From Fischerella muscicola SAG 1427-1 = PCC 73103 (lineage in GTDB: Bacteria; Cyanobacteriota; Cyanobacteriia; Cyanobacteriales; Nostocaceae): 64,000 nt of DNA. A program made the position numbers and the translations under genes. Where the stretch lies: the NCBI RefSeq assembly GCF_000317245.1, contig NZ_AJLJ01000366.1, positions 16,407-80,406 of the forward strand, in the 5' to 3' direction. The notes under the pieces are model-generated. The model had not been told where the DNA came from. It did not search any database and was given only the letters and a program-made list of their open reading frames with translations. How positions within the stretch are numbered: the first letter of the stretch is position 1; each line of letters starts with the position of its first letter. This document shows, piece after piece, positions 7,560 through 16,543 of this stretch.

Positions 7560-8186
7560 CTAAATCTCAGGTGTGACTGTCGCTACCATTAGTCCCCAGA
7601 CTAGGCCAAAGCGAATTTTTGTAGCGCGACAAATATTAAAGCCTGCACAAGTAAGCATGTGATGAAATTTGGCTTGAGAGTAACACTGCTTGTGTGCTGA
7701 ATCAAATACTCTCAAAAATAAATCACATAATTTACAGAAAAAATAGTCTCTGCACCAATCTAAAATCACTAATTGACCATTTGGCTTGAGAAGACGTTTC
7801 ATTTCTGCTAATGCGAAATTGGGGTTTTCAAAATAATGGAATGAATTTGCAGACACGACTATATCGAAACTAGTACTAGCAAAAGGTAACGCAGATGCAG
7901 AAGCAAGAAAAAACGAGACATTGGGGTAATCAGAACATTTTGCTTGCGCTATCTGTAACATTTTTTCAGAAATATCAACCCCTATGATTTGTTGTGTTGG
8001 ATTTTCACAAAGTAGCAAGCGCTCAAACTCTCCTGTCCCACAAGCAACATCAAGTACTGCTGCTTCTGGTGGAATATCTGCCCAAGTTTTGAGAAAAGAA
8101 AGTGTTTTGTGAATATAACTATTCCACCGTTTGTCATAGAAATTTGCTATTTGGTCGTATTGTTGACGAACTACTGTTTCACTCAT
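7560..8186 (-). CDS. Class I SAM-dependent methyltransferase inside the RND operon
   Basis: The protein has 208 residues. Motif I is VLDVACGTGEFERLL (about residues 44-58), followed by GVDISEKML and the SANSFHYFENP motif IV/post region, a Methyltransf_11 arrangement as in UbiE-like enzymes. The substrate cannot be read from sequence. It sits between the RND adaptor gene (52 nt upstream) and the pump gene (6 nt downstream) on the same strand, so it is almost certainly cotranscribed with them. That is an unusual position, since adaptor and pump genes are normally adjacent. A role in metal or metalloid methylation is possible, but there are no Cys triads typical of ArsM, so this is only speculation. 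Confidence 0.85.
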   Translation of the reverse strand: MSETVVRQQYDQIANFYDKRWNSYIHKTLSFLKTWADIPPEAAVLDVACGTGEFERLLLCENPTQQIIGVDISEKMLQIAQAKCSDYPNVSFFLASASALPFASTSFDIVVSANSFHYFENPNFALAEMKRLLKPNGQLVILDWCRDYFFCKLCDLFLRVFDSAHKQCYSQAKFHHMLTCAGFNICRATKIRFGLVWGLMVATVTPEI

Positions 8187-8238
8187 AGGGATGAGATACC
8201 AATATAAATGTTCAAAAATTTCAGTTAATTAAAAACAA

Positions 8239-9936
8239 CTAACTACCTTCTGAATTAAGATGATGATTTTGCTCATCAACAATTATGTTAGAAGTAGATA
8301 ATTTTGACTGCTCATGATTGTCGAGATAAATTTCAGTTTCATAACTGAACCTTTCATCATCAGAATTACCTGCTGGTACTAATCGAGAACGAGTCCGGCG
8401 ACTTGACCAAAAAGCACCAGCGATAAAAGAGGTCGCTAATGCAACTCCACCACCTGCTCCTAGCAACCACAGCGGTGTTGGTAAGCTAGATGTTTTAACT
8501 TCAGTTGTCTGTGAATGAGTTTCTCTAGCTTCGTCTTGTTTTGGTTTGCTACTTCCTCGCAGAGATTGAGCATAAAGTTGAGTAGCACGCTGCGTAACAA
8601 TTAAATCTCCTGCAAACAAACCAGTTTTCACCTCAACTATCTCACCAGATGTTTGACCCAAGGTAACTTCAACAGGTTGATAAGCATTACCATTCTGCAC
8701 GTAAACTTGTTTCTTACCATTCGCATCAACTACAGCTGAAGTGGGAATAACCAAGCTAGGTGCTGAGGTTTGGTCTGTTAGAACTTCTAGTTCTGCAAAC
8801 ATCCCTGGTTTGAGAACTCCGCCTGAGTTATTTATTTGCGCTTTCACAGGTACTACCCGCGTTTCACCTTCTACTACTGACCCAATTACGGCAATTTTTC
8901 CTGTAAAAGTACGGTCAGGTAAAGAAGCAACTTTGACACTTACCCGTTGACCTGTTTTTACTTTACCTAAATCTTTTTCATAAATATTAGCTGTGGCAAA
9001 TACCTGACTATCATTTACAATCGTCATCAATTTGCCACCAGCATCCTCAAATGTTTGACCAATTGTTACTTCCCTGTCTGCAACTTTACCAGCAATAGGA
9101 GCAGTCACCGTCACCAGTCCCTTAACATTACCACTGTTACCCAATTGTTGGAGCCGAGTCTGATAAGTAGTATTACTGAGTTGAATTTTTCTTTTAGCAA
9201 CATTAACTGCGGCTTGAGCGCGTTTGAGTTGATTTTCTGCCTCAATCACATCTCGACGACTATTAGCTTTGATGAGTTCGGCTTTAGCTTCTGCTAGTTG
9301 GGTTTGCGATTCTAAAGCATTGCGTCGGGGTAAAGCACCAGTATCAGCTAACTGTTGGTCTTTGTCGTATTTTTCTTGAGCAAATGATACTTGGCTTTGG
9401 GCTTGAGCGATTTCAGAATCAGCTATTTGTTGGTATCTCTGGTAATTTTGTTGAGCCAGTCTTAAGTCAGCTTGTGCTTGCTGTAAATCAGCTTGAGCTT
9501 GAGCAAGTTTTTCTTGCGATTCAACGCGCAATGTTAGCAAATCAGGACTGGTGACAACAGCAACAGGTTGACCTTTTGTCACGCTTGCACCTGGTTCTAC
9601 CAACAACTCAACTACTTTCGCCCCAGAAATTGGGGTAGTCACTTCTACTTTTTGGCTAGGTAGAGTTTCAATTTGTCCAGTGGTTTTTATCCCTACAGCT
9701 AGCTGTTGACGTTGGACTGACTCGACTTTTATACCTAGCCGTTTGGCTGTATCAGCATCAATTTGAATAAAATTAGTAGTTTGAGTAGTTTCACTTCCTT
9801 GATGAAATTCGTTTCCATGTCCGCCATGAGCCAGAACAACTGCGGGACTTGCTAATAATAGCAGGCTAACAAGTGTGCCATAAACACAAGGAAATGCCGT
9901 AGGTATTTGGGAACGTACAGAGTAAGACATCACCAT
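8239..9936 (-). CDS. RND efflux periplasmic adaptor (CusB/CzcB/CopB-like)
   Basis: The protein has 565 residues, longer than typical adaptors (about 400-500). A signal/anchor segment is followed by a His-rich start HGGHGNEFH (residues 37-45). Next come a lipoyl half (VVELLVEPGASVTKGQPVAVV), a long Gln/Ala-rich coiled-coil hairpin, the second lipoyl half (GKVADREVTIGQTF), a beta-barrel and a membrane-proximal domain. A C-terminal hydrophobic segment (PLWLLGAGGGVALATSFIAG, near residue 480) and an acidic tail are additions. AAGGA lies about 7 nt before the first ATG. It is the first gene of the pump operon, and response-regulator box D lies 97 bp upstream. Confidence 0.92.
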   Translation of the reverse strand: MVMSYSVRSQIPTAFPCVYGTLVSLLLLASPAVVLAHGGHGNEFHQGSETTQTTNFIQIDADTAKRLGIKVESVQRQQLAVGIKTTGQIETLPSQKVEVTTPISGAKVVELLVEPGASVTKGQPVAVVTSPDLLTLRVESQEKLAQAQADLQQAQADLRLAQQNYQRYQQIADSEIAQAQSQVSFAQEKYDKDQQLADTGALPRRNALESQTQLAEAKAELIKANSRRDVIEAENQLKRAQAAVNVAKRKIQLSNTTYQTRLQQLGNSGNVKGLVTVTAPIAGKVADREVTIGQTFEDAGGKLMTIVNDSQVFATANIYEKDLGKVKTGQRVSVKVASLPDRTFTGKIAVIGSVVEGETRVVPVKAQINNSGGVLKPGMFAELEVLTDQTSAPSLVIPTSAVVDANGKKQVYVQNGNAYQPVEVTLGQTSGEIVEVKTGLFAGDLIVTQRATQLYAQSLRGSSKPKQDEARETHSQTTEVKTSSLPTPLWLLGAGGGVALATSFIAGAFWSSRRTRSRLVPAGNSDDERFSYETEIYLDNHEQSKLSTSNIIVDEQNHHLNSEGS

Positions 9937-10032
9937 GAAAAATCCTTGAGTATGGAGCGTCAGGAATTGCGAGTGGTCAAAAGTACTTTCGGGTCTGAGA
10001 AATGCACTCTTACACTAGTGTTTCATTTAGAA

Positions 10033-10050
10033 ATGAAATTAGGATGAAAT
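10033..10050 (-). promoter_or_regulatory. Putative response-regulator box D
   Basis: A perfect ATTTCAT-N4-ATTTCAT repeat (11-bp period) reads in the direction of the RND operon, 97 bp upstream of the adaptor start. It is the same motif as at 2243, 3639 and 3930. Its presence here connects the pump to the two-component system at the left edge. Confidence 0.58.
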
Positions 10051-10190
10051 TGAGCTTAACTCTTATGTTCCAGTTTCAACGGGTTTAAGCTTGAGTCAGA
10101 AATTTATTTCCTGGCTCTTAATCAAGCAGTATTGTGTCGGAAGTATGTGATATCGAAACTGTAAAAGTCAGTGATAAAATCTCTGCCAAG

Positions 10191-10219
10191 ACCTCTACTT
10201 CAGGTATTCTGGTAGAGGT
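10191..10219 (+). other. Hairpin in the 5' region of the armadillo-like gene
   Basis: ACCTCTAC and GTAGAGGT are complementary 8-nt arms with a 13-nt loop, 45 bp before the GTG start. It could be a leader structure or a weak terminator. The rest of 9937-10263 shows box D and no coding sequence. Confidence 0.35.
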
Positions 10220-10263
10220 TATTACTTATTTATTAACCATTTACAATCAAGTAGGTAGATACC

Positions 10264-11031
10264 GTGGCACAGGCTTCGTCTTCTTGGCAGCAATTAATTG
10301 ACCAGATCCTTGATGAGATGCTTCCAGAGTTCAAGTCGGGAGCCACAAAAAAGTTACCCCTAAAACGTTTTCGTGGACCCGGAGGAGTTCTTGGGTTCCT
10401 GACTATAGTAGTGGCAATGCTATTATGGAATTGGAAACTGCTGTTTGCTAGTAGTGCGGGTGTGGGGACAATGATGTTTGTTTATTCCATGCAAGCATGG
10501 CGTTGGCAGTTAAACTGGTCTGAAATTAAGAAATTTTTAAATAGTCCGAATCATCGGCTGGTTATAGCCGTGATTAGTGGTGGTATAGCTTGCTTTAGCA
10601 CTTACATGGCAACTATAATTTGGTTAGAATCCAATAGTCATTGGCTGGCCGCAGGCGTAATTTTACAGGGATCAGCAACACTATTAACATTATTTTTATT
10701 GACATGGCAAATAGTCAGCCTTTACGGCAATCGAGATGAAAATCAGTTAGATAATTTGTTAAATAATCTCACCGAAAAAGATCCTCTCAAGCGTTTAATC
10801 GCCATACGTCTGCTAACAAAATTAATCAATAAAAACCGAATTGATGCTTCCGAATTACAAAGTATTGATCAATGTTTAAGACTCCTGCTTTGTCATGAAG
10901 AAGAAGCAGCAATTCGAGAAGCAGCTTTTAGCAGTTTACAAGTCTTGGAGCGAATGCAAATGCTTTCATCAACTCCTGTAGCACTTAAAATACCTACCAC
11001 AGCAAAAGTTAAAAGTCGGATTAGTTGTTAG
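10264..11031 (+). CDS. Membrane protein with C-terminal armadillo/HEAT-like helices
   Basis: The protein has 255 residues and starts with GTG, with AGGTAG about 8 nt upstream. An N-terminal amphipathic stretch is followed by paired membrane helices (FLTIVVAMLLWNWKLLF, GVGTMMFVYSM) and a second pair (LVIAVISGGIACF, GSATLLTLFLLTWQIV). The C-terminal third is soluble and helical (DPLKRLIAIRLLTKLINKN, EEEAAIREAAFSSLQVLERM), in the style of armadillo/HEAT repeats. Cyanobacterial homologues are annotated as armadillo-type fold proteins without known function. It is convergent with an FtsE-like ATPase gene. I cannot assign a specific role. Confidence 0.75.
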   Translation: MAQASSSWQQLIDQILDEMLPEFKSGATKKLPLKRFRGPGGVLGFLTIVVAMLLWNWKLLFASSAGVGTMMFVYSMQAWRWQLNWSEIKKFLNSPNHRLVIAVISGGIACFSTYMATIIWLESNSHWLAAGVILQGSATLLTLFLLTWQIVSLYGNRDENQLDNLLNNLTEKDPLKRLIAIRLLTKLINKNRIDASELQSIDQCLRLLLCHEEEAAIREAAFSSLQVLERMQMLSSTPVALKIPTTAKVKSRISC

Positions 11032-11093
11032 TCAACCTCTAACAGAATTTTAGATTTTAGATTTTGGATTGACACCTAACTTTTGACAATTAA

Positions 11094-11843
11094 CTATTGA
11101 CTAATTTGATGCAGTCTGCCGTTACGAACTTGTACCACACGATGACTGCATCTACGGACTAGTTGTTCATCATGAGTAGTAACAATTATTGTTGCTCCAA
11201 AGGAATTTAACTTCTGAAAAATCTGTATTATTTGCCAGGAGTTGTCAGGATCGAGATTACCAGTGGGTTCATCAGCTAAAAGTATTGGTGGGGTTGCTAT
11301 AATTGCTCTGGCAATACTCACCCGTTGTTGTTCTCCTCCAGACAGTTGTTTAGGAAAACAGTCAGCTTTATTCAACAAACCCACTAACTTTAATGTCGGT
11401 TCTAGACGCCGTTGAATTTCTTTACGGGTATATCCTTGTGCTTGCAGAACAACAGCGACATTTTCTGCTACGGTTCTTTGAGGGATAAGTTTGTAGTCTT
11501 GAAACACAATGCCAATACGGCGTCGAAATAACGATAAGCGATCGCCCCGTAAAGAACTCACATCACACCCATCGACTATTACCTTTCCTTGTGTTGGTAA
11601 TTCTTCGCCATACAGCAGTTTCAATAGTGTAGATTTACCAGAACCACTAGGGCCTGTAATAAATAAAAATTCACCCTGTTTTACTTCCAAATTCATATTT
11701 AACAGAGCATTATGACCGTTGAAATATGTTTTTGCAGTTGAGCGCAGTTGCACCATCAGCCCAGTCTTAGGCTGTTGAGTATCGCTGTCTTGAACATGAG
11801 TAAATTTGTCAGACGTCGCTTTCGATGATACCACTGTTGGCAT
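11094..11843 (-). CDS. FtsE-like ABC transporter ATP-binding protein
   Basis: The protein has 249 residues from the ATG at 11843 (MPTVVSSKAT). It has Walker A GPSGSGKSTLLK, Q-loop FQDYKLI, signature LSGGEQQRVSIARAI, Walker B ILLADEPTGNLD and the switch His in VTTHD. FQDYKLIPQRTVAENV is typical of FtsE, the ATPase that works with FtsX in cell division and murein hydrolase control. An N-terminal extension of about 35 residues precedes the ABC domain. The reading frame stays open further upstream to about 12026, but that part overlaps an interspersed repeat (GCGAAGCGGCTTC), so I start at 11843. No FtsX gene is adjacent. Confidence 0.85.
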   Translation of the reverse strand: MPTVVSSKATSDKFTHVQDSDTQQPKTGLMVQLRSTAKTYFNGHNALLNMNLEVKQGEFLFITGPSGSGKSTLLKLLYGEELPTQGKVIVDGCDVSSLRGDRLSLFRRRIGIVFQDYKLIPQRTVAENVAVVLQAQGYTRKEIQRRLEPTLKLVGLLNKADCFPKQLSGGEQQRVSIARAIIATPPILLADEPTGNLDPDNSWQIIQIFQKLNSFGATIIVTTHDEQLVRRCSHRVVQVRNGRLHQISQ

Positions 11844-12072
11844 TGCTATTTCTTCACACCCACAACTAAACATGCATAAAATAATGATTCCCAAGTAATA
11901 CCCAGGAATCTCATAATTTGTAGTTATATTTTTTTTGCATTTGGTTAGTAGATGCTTGTCTCCCTTGCCCACGCCAGGTGCTACAACTTTAGGTAGACGC
12001 GAAGCGGCTTCTAAAAGTACCTCCAAGGACGCACTGGCTACCCTTGTCCCCGATTCCCGATACCTAAAAAAT

Positions 12073-12831
12073 TTACTGACTGATCGCTTCCCTTACGGTC
12101 AAACCATAAATCAAAGATTTCAGAGCAAATTTAGGTAAAGCCAGCATCCGTCGCCAACGCCAAGGTTCTTTGTACAGTCGGTACAGCCACTCTAAATGAT
12201 TATTTCCCAACCAAGCAGGAGCGCGAGTTTTCGTCCCTGACCAAATATCAAAACTTCCACCGACGCCGATCCAAATTGCTTGGGGACACAAATAGCGGTT
12301 TTGAGCAATCCATAATTCTTGACGTGGTACACCCAAACCAACCAAAATTACTTTAGGTTGCACTTGAGCAAGAGTTTGTCGTAATTGTTCTTCTTCTGCT
12401 GGTGAATGGAAGCCAGAATGTGTTCCTGCTATTGTCAAACTCGGAATTTTTCCCTGCCAAAAACCTGCGGCTTTCGCAGCAACTCCAGGTGCGCCACCAT
12501 AGAAAAATAGCTTTGCGTCCCTTTGCTTTTCTCCAATTTCTCGCAATAGTGTCTCTGCTAGCTCGATTCCAGGAATCCGTTGCACTTTTTGTCCCCGTAG
12601 CCACCGCAGAAATAGAACTACTCCTGCTCCATCTGGAATGACTAGTTCAGCATTTTTAATCACCTCAGCCAGAGATTTGTTTTGTTCAGCCTGCATAGTC
12701 ATTTCGGCATTGAGCGTAATTACATGCGCTCCCATGCCTTGTTGCAAGCTTTCTAGCAACCAGCTTGGATAATCTGTCATGATATGAACTGGTAGCCCCA
12801 ACACCGAAAACACTTTAGGCGGTTTAAACAT
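12073..12831 (-). CDS. WecB/TagA/CpsF family glycosyltransferase
   Basis: The protein has 252 residues, the normal family length. Recognisable blocks are ITLNAEMTMQAEQN, ELVIPDGAGVVLFLRW, FFYGGAPGVAAKAA, VILVGLGVPRQELWI and GVGGSFDIWSGTKTRAP. These enzymes (GT26) add N-acetylmannosaminuronate or a related sugar to a lipid-linked acceptor at the cytoplasmic face. It stands apart from the polysaccharide cluster, which has its own paralogue at 38719. The C-terminal Arg/Trp-rich helix (WLYRLYKEPWRWRRML) is the usual membrane-association element. Confidence 0.9.
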   Translation of the reverse strand: MFKPPKVFSVLGLPVHIMTDYPSWLLESLQQGMGAHVITLNAEMTMQAEQNKSLAEVIKNAELVIPDGAGVVLFLRWLRGQKVQRIPGIELAETLLREIGEKQRDAKLFFYGGAPGVAAKAAGFWQGKIPSLTIAGTHSGFHSPAEEEQLRQTLAQVQPKVILVGLGVPRQELWIAQNRYLCPQAIWIGVGGSFDIWSGTKTRAPAWLGNNHLEWLYRLYKEPWRWRRMLALPKFALKSLIYGLTVREAISQ

Positions 12832-13531
12832 AGCCTAGTCTTGAGTAGCCTCACACCAATGTCCATCGAACGATAGTTTAACAAATTTTTGTAAATAGAG
12901 ATTTCCGAAAAAATGCGTATTTTAGAATACTACTTTTGACTAAATAAACTTGATATTTATTCTGTCTACCAATAGATTTTAAGCCAAATTAAGTTATTTC
13001 ATAGTCTAAGTTTAGATTATGTTTACTACATACAAAGTAGTTTAAAATACAGTGCCATGAAATTTCAAAGCACAAGATGAGAGTTAAAACCATTAAGCAT
13101 CAAAGCAAAATATAGAGAGGGTCTTATTTTTATTCCCTAACATCCTATTATTTAGTACACCCCGTGATTTTAAACATTTAATATTAGTACAGCATTAAAC
13201 AGTCGTCATGAACTTTGTACGCCAGAAGGGATGGAAATTCTTTGTGTCTTGAGGTCTTAGTGGTTCAAGGTTTTTTTACCCCCTCAGTACGAAGGCACTA
13301 AGTATTCTCAAGTCAGCCATTCATGAGAAAATCTTACAACCTGTACATGAAAATATAACTCTTCCTACACCTCTATACCCTAGTACCCATTTTCAAGTCA
13401 GCTAAACTCAAACTAATTCAGCAATTCAAATTACAAATTCAGAATTCGCAAGTAGTTTGCACTCCATCTTCTGAAACTTTTTAGTAAACTCAATCTTACA
13501 CAGTTTAAGAGTGTAACGGACAGAATCGACT
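12832..13531. other. 700-bp intergenic region between divergent genes
   Basis: This A+T-rich region separates the leftward glycosyltransferase gene from the rightward response-regulator gene. It must hold promoters for both. I see no convincing coding frame, palindromic repeat or RNA gene in it. Confidence 0.5.
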
Positions 13532-14248
13532 ATGAATAAAATTCGCGTGGCATTGATAGAAGATCATGATCTCACCCGTGTAGGCATCAAAATAGCACTA
13601 CAACAAAGGGAAGATATAGAAGTGGTGGGAGAAGCTGCTAACGCTGCCGATGGCATCAAATTGTTAAAAACATTACATCCAGACATCGCAATAGTAGACA
13701 TTGGCTTACCAGATAAAGATGGTATTGAACTTACACGAGATGTAAAAGCACTTGCCAGTGGGGAAGAAGGAGTAAAGGTATTAATTTTGACGCTGCGTGA
13801 TAATAAAGAAGCCGTGCTTGCGGCTTTTGCTGCTGGAGCAGACTCCTATTGTATGAAGGATATTAAGTTCGATAATTTACCAGAAGCCGTACGTGTTACT
13901 TACAATGGTAATGCTTGGATCGATCCAGCGATCGCACGCATTGTATTACAACAAGCACAACAAAATCCATTAAAAATGGAAATGACCTCAGAAACTAAAG
14001 CCCCGCTGCAAAATTCAGAAAAGATTGGCAGTGAAGAAGATTTAATTGACCCTTATACTTTAACAGAAAGAGAATTAGAGGTATTACAACTGATTGTAGA
14101 AGGTTGTAGTAATGCTGTAATTGCAGAAAGGCTCTATATTACGGTTGGAACTGTTAAAACCCATGTTCGTAATATTTTAAACAAACTATGTGCGGACGAC
14201 CGTACCCAAGCAGCAGTTAGGGCTTTGCGTTCTGGATTAGTGGGATAA
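13532..14248 (+). CDS. NarL/FixJ-family response regulator
   Basis: The protein has 238 residues. The receiver domain (about residues 1-125) has E10/D11/D13, phospho-acceptor D56 (IAIVDIGLPDKDG) and the conserved Lys in SYCMKD. A linker of about 40 residues precedes a LuxR-type helix-turn-helix (LTERELEVLQLIVEGCSN, VGTVKTHVRNILNKL). No kinase gene is adjacent. The next genes downstream encode a REC-PP2C phosphatase and an anti-sigma-type kinase, so this may be the transcriptional output of that signalling group, although a 198-bp gap separates it from them. The target genes cannot be deduced. Confidence 0.92.
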   Translation: MNKIRVALIEDHDLTRVGIKIALQQREDIEVVGEAANAADGIKLLKTLHPDIAIVDIGLPDKDGIELTRDVKALASGEEGVKVLILTLRDNKEAVLAAFAAGADSYCMKDIKFDNLPEAVRVTYNGNAWIDPAIARIVLQQAQQNPLKMEMTSETKAPLQNSEKIGSEEDLIDPYTLTERELEVLQLIVEGCSNAVIAERLYITVGTVKTHVRNILNKLCADDRTQAAVRALRSGLVG

Positions 14249-14446
14249 GCTATAAAAACTGGTGTGCAATAGTTTGAATTCACTATTTTCTATACGTAAA
14301 TTTACTAGGTTTTTCTCAAAAATATGTGTTAAAAATGAGTGAATTATTTTGAATAAACTCTTTCTAAGCCTTCAAATGACGATTAGGTGTAATAAATACC
14401 ATTACGCCATCTCGCCATTAAAATATCTGGAATAGTGAAGTCAAAT

Positions 14447-16117
14447 ATGACTGGGACAGATGTCGAAAAACTTAAATTGATGGTGGTAGATGATGAGCCA
14501 GATAACTTAGAATTACTCTACCGGACTTTTAGGCGAGACTTTCAAGTGTACAAAGCTAATCACGCCTTGACAGCACTGGAAATTTTGGAAAAAGAAGGCG
14601 AAATGGCTGTGATTATCTCTGACCAAAGAATGCCAGAGATGAATGGCACTGAATTTTTGAGCTTGACGGTAGAGCGTTTTCCTGATACAATACGCATCTT
14701 GCTAACGGGTTTTACTGATGTTGAAGATTTAGTTGATGCCATTAACTCTGGTCAAGTCTTCAAATATATTACTAAACCTTGGAAACCTGATCGTCTCAAA
14801 GTAATTGTTGAGCAAGCAGCAGATACCTATCGGCTAGTCAAAAAGCGTACTCAAGAGTTACGCCGCGCCCTAAGACGAGAATCATTATTTAATGCTGTCA
14901 CCACTGCAATACGCGAATCTCTAGACTACTCCAGTATGTTGGAGAAAATTGTTGCCACGATTGGTCAGTCTTTTAAAACAAGTTATTGCTTACTTAAACC
15001 AGTAGAAAGCAATTGCTTGTCATCAAATGAGTTTTCCTACTTAGATTCTAAAACTCCTTGTTCGTGTGAAGCTTTCGATGGCAACCTTTTGATTGAAAAA
15101 GTTCTCGAAACTCAGCATTATCAGCATAGTCAATATACGTATCATGGCAATCCTTGTTACCAATTAGCTGTGCCACTTGCTTATCAGCAACACCTCCTTG
15201 CTGTTCTTACTCTCTATCAATCAGGACGCGATCGCCCTTGGCCAGATGAAGACATCCAGCTAATAACAGGTGTTGCGGAACAAGCCGCCTTAGCCCTTTC
15301 TCAAGCAAAACTTTACCAGAGTCTTCAGGAAAAGCAAGAGCAGATCCGAACTGAGTTAGAGGTTGCTCGTCAAATTCAAAATAATCTGCTACGCCAAAGC
15401 TTACCTGAAATCCAAGATGCAAAGGTACAAGCTTGTTGTCACCCCGCCCGTGAAGTCGGGGGAGATTTTTTTGAAGTGTTTGTCCATCCTAAAGGAGATT
15501 TATGGTTAGCGGTAGGTGATGTTTCCGGGAAAGGAGTACCAGCTGCTTTGTTTATGGCCAGTGCCATCTCGGTGTTACGCCGTGAATTATCTCAAGAAAC
15601 ACCAGCTATGCCAAACGTGGTCATTCAAAATCTTAATACAGCTTTAGGTGATGACTTAATTAGTAGCAATTGCTTTATTACTCTCATCTTAGCTCGATAT
15701 ACCCCCACCACTAGAGAACTTGTTTATGCGAATGCAGGTCACATTTATCCTCTGTTGTGGTCTCGCAACACTGATACAGAAAATCCCAGCTACCTAAAAA
15801 TACGTAGTATTCCCTTGGGTATTTTACCAAAATGGCAAGCAGATTTTGGTCAGTTGTTTCTTGCTCCTAAAGATATTTTACTGTTTACCAGTGATGGGAT
15901 TACTGAAGCCACGGTGACTCAAAAGAGTCATACAGCCGAAAATTCACTCAATGGTGTCAAGCCAAATCATCGTTCCATGCTACATCTCGATGGTCTTTGG
16001 CAACTCTTACAACAAGAAACTCAACCACTATCTCTCAAGAAATTGTTAGCTCGTATTCAGGCTGACAACCATATCCAAGAAGATGATCAGACTATACTTT
16101 CACTGGAGGTTTTTTAG
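14447..16117 (+). CDS. REC-GAF-SpoIIE (PP2C) response-regulator phosphatase
   Basis: The protein has 556 residues from the ATG at 14447; an in-frame GTG at 14435 would add 4. Domains in order are: receiver (about residues 10-125; D17/D18, phospho-acceptor D59 in VIISDQRMP, KPW lysine), a short coiled coil, a GAF-like domain (about 145-290), a helical linker (QEQIRTELEVARQIQ) and a SpoIIE-type PP2C domain. PP2C motifs are EVGGDFFEVF, VGDVSGKGVPAALFMA, ANAGHIYPLL, FTSDGITEA and EDDQTIL. It would dephosphorylate an anti-anti-sigma (STAS) protein when its receiver is activated. The anti-sigma-type kinase gene follows after 3 nt, a partner-switching pair. Confidence 0.92.
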   Translation: MTGTDVEKLKLMVVDDEPDNLELLYRTFRRDFQVYKANHALTALEILEKEGEMAVIISDQRMPEMNGTEFLSLTVERFPDTIRILLTGFTDVEDLVDAINSGQVFKYITKPWKPDRLKVIVEQAADTYRLVKKRTQELRRALRRESLFNAVTTAIRESLDYSSMLEKIVATIGQSFKTSYCLLKPVESNCLSSNEFSYLDSKTPCSCEAFDGNLLIEKVLETQHYQHSQYTYHGNPCYQLAVPLAYQQHLLAVLTLYQSGRDRPWPDEDIQLITGVAEQAALALSQAKLYQSLQEKQEQIRTELEVARQIQNNLLRQSLPEIQDAKVQACCHPAREVGGDFFEVFVHPKGDLWLAVGDVSGKGVPAALFMASAISVLRRELSQETPAMPNVVIQNLNTALGDDLISSNCFITLILARYTPTTRELVYANAGHIYPLLWSRNTDTENPSYLKIRSIPLGILPKWQADFGQLFLAPKDILLFTSDGITEATVTQKSHTAENSLNGVKPNHRSMLHLDGLWQLLQQETQPLSLKKLLARIQADNHIQEDDQTILSLEVF

Positions 16118-16120
16118 GCA

Positions 16121-16543
16121 ATGAAAAGTGAACTTCATATACCAAGCGACCTGAAGTTTTTAGGTATCGTTGAAAACTGGTTGTTGGGATGTTTAGAAGT
16201 CCAATTCAAAGAATCTATTGATTGGTCACGACAATCAAGTCGTCTACGACTGGCTTTAGTAGAAGCTTATTCTAACGTTGTACGTCATGCCCATAAAGAC
16301 CAGCCCTATTTACCAGTTTTAATCCGTTTAGAATTAAAAGACCGAGATATAGCCCTAGAAATTTGGGATCGTGGTGAAGGTTTCGACTTATCCAACTATT
16401 TACCTCCCAGCCCCAATGACAAAAAAGAAGGTGGCTATGGTTGGCTGATTATGAATCGTCTCATGGATAAAGTCGAGTACAAGTTACAAATCGATGGTTA
16501 CAACTGTCTCAAGCTACAAGTGAGTGTGCCAGAAACTGTTTAA
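16121..16543 (+). CDS. Anti-sigma regulatory factor, RsbW-type HATPase
   Basis: The protein has 140 residues and is a single GHKL ATPase domain. The N-box is LVEAYSNVVRHAHKD, the G1 region is LEIWDRGEGFDL, and the G2-like loop is GGYGWLIMNRLMDKVEY. Proteins of this size phosphorylate a STAS-domain antagonist and/or bind a sigma factor. The gene begins 3 nt after the phosphatase stop, with GGAGG inside the end of the upstream gene, so the two are cotranscribed. The STAS partner is not in the window. Confidence 0.88.
   Translation: MKSELHIPSDLKFLGIVENWLLGCLEVQFKESIDWSRQSSRLRLALVEAYSNVVRHAHKDQPYLPVLIRLELKDRDIALEIWDRGEGFDLSNYLPPSPNDKKEGGYGWLIMNRLMDKVEYKLQIDGYNCLKLQVSVPETV

Noticed and set aside
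11844..12026. N-terminal extension of the FtsE-like protein
   Set aside because: The extra 61 residues overlap a dispersed repeat, contain no conserved sequence and lack a ribosome-binding site; the ATG at 11843 gives the normal protein.
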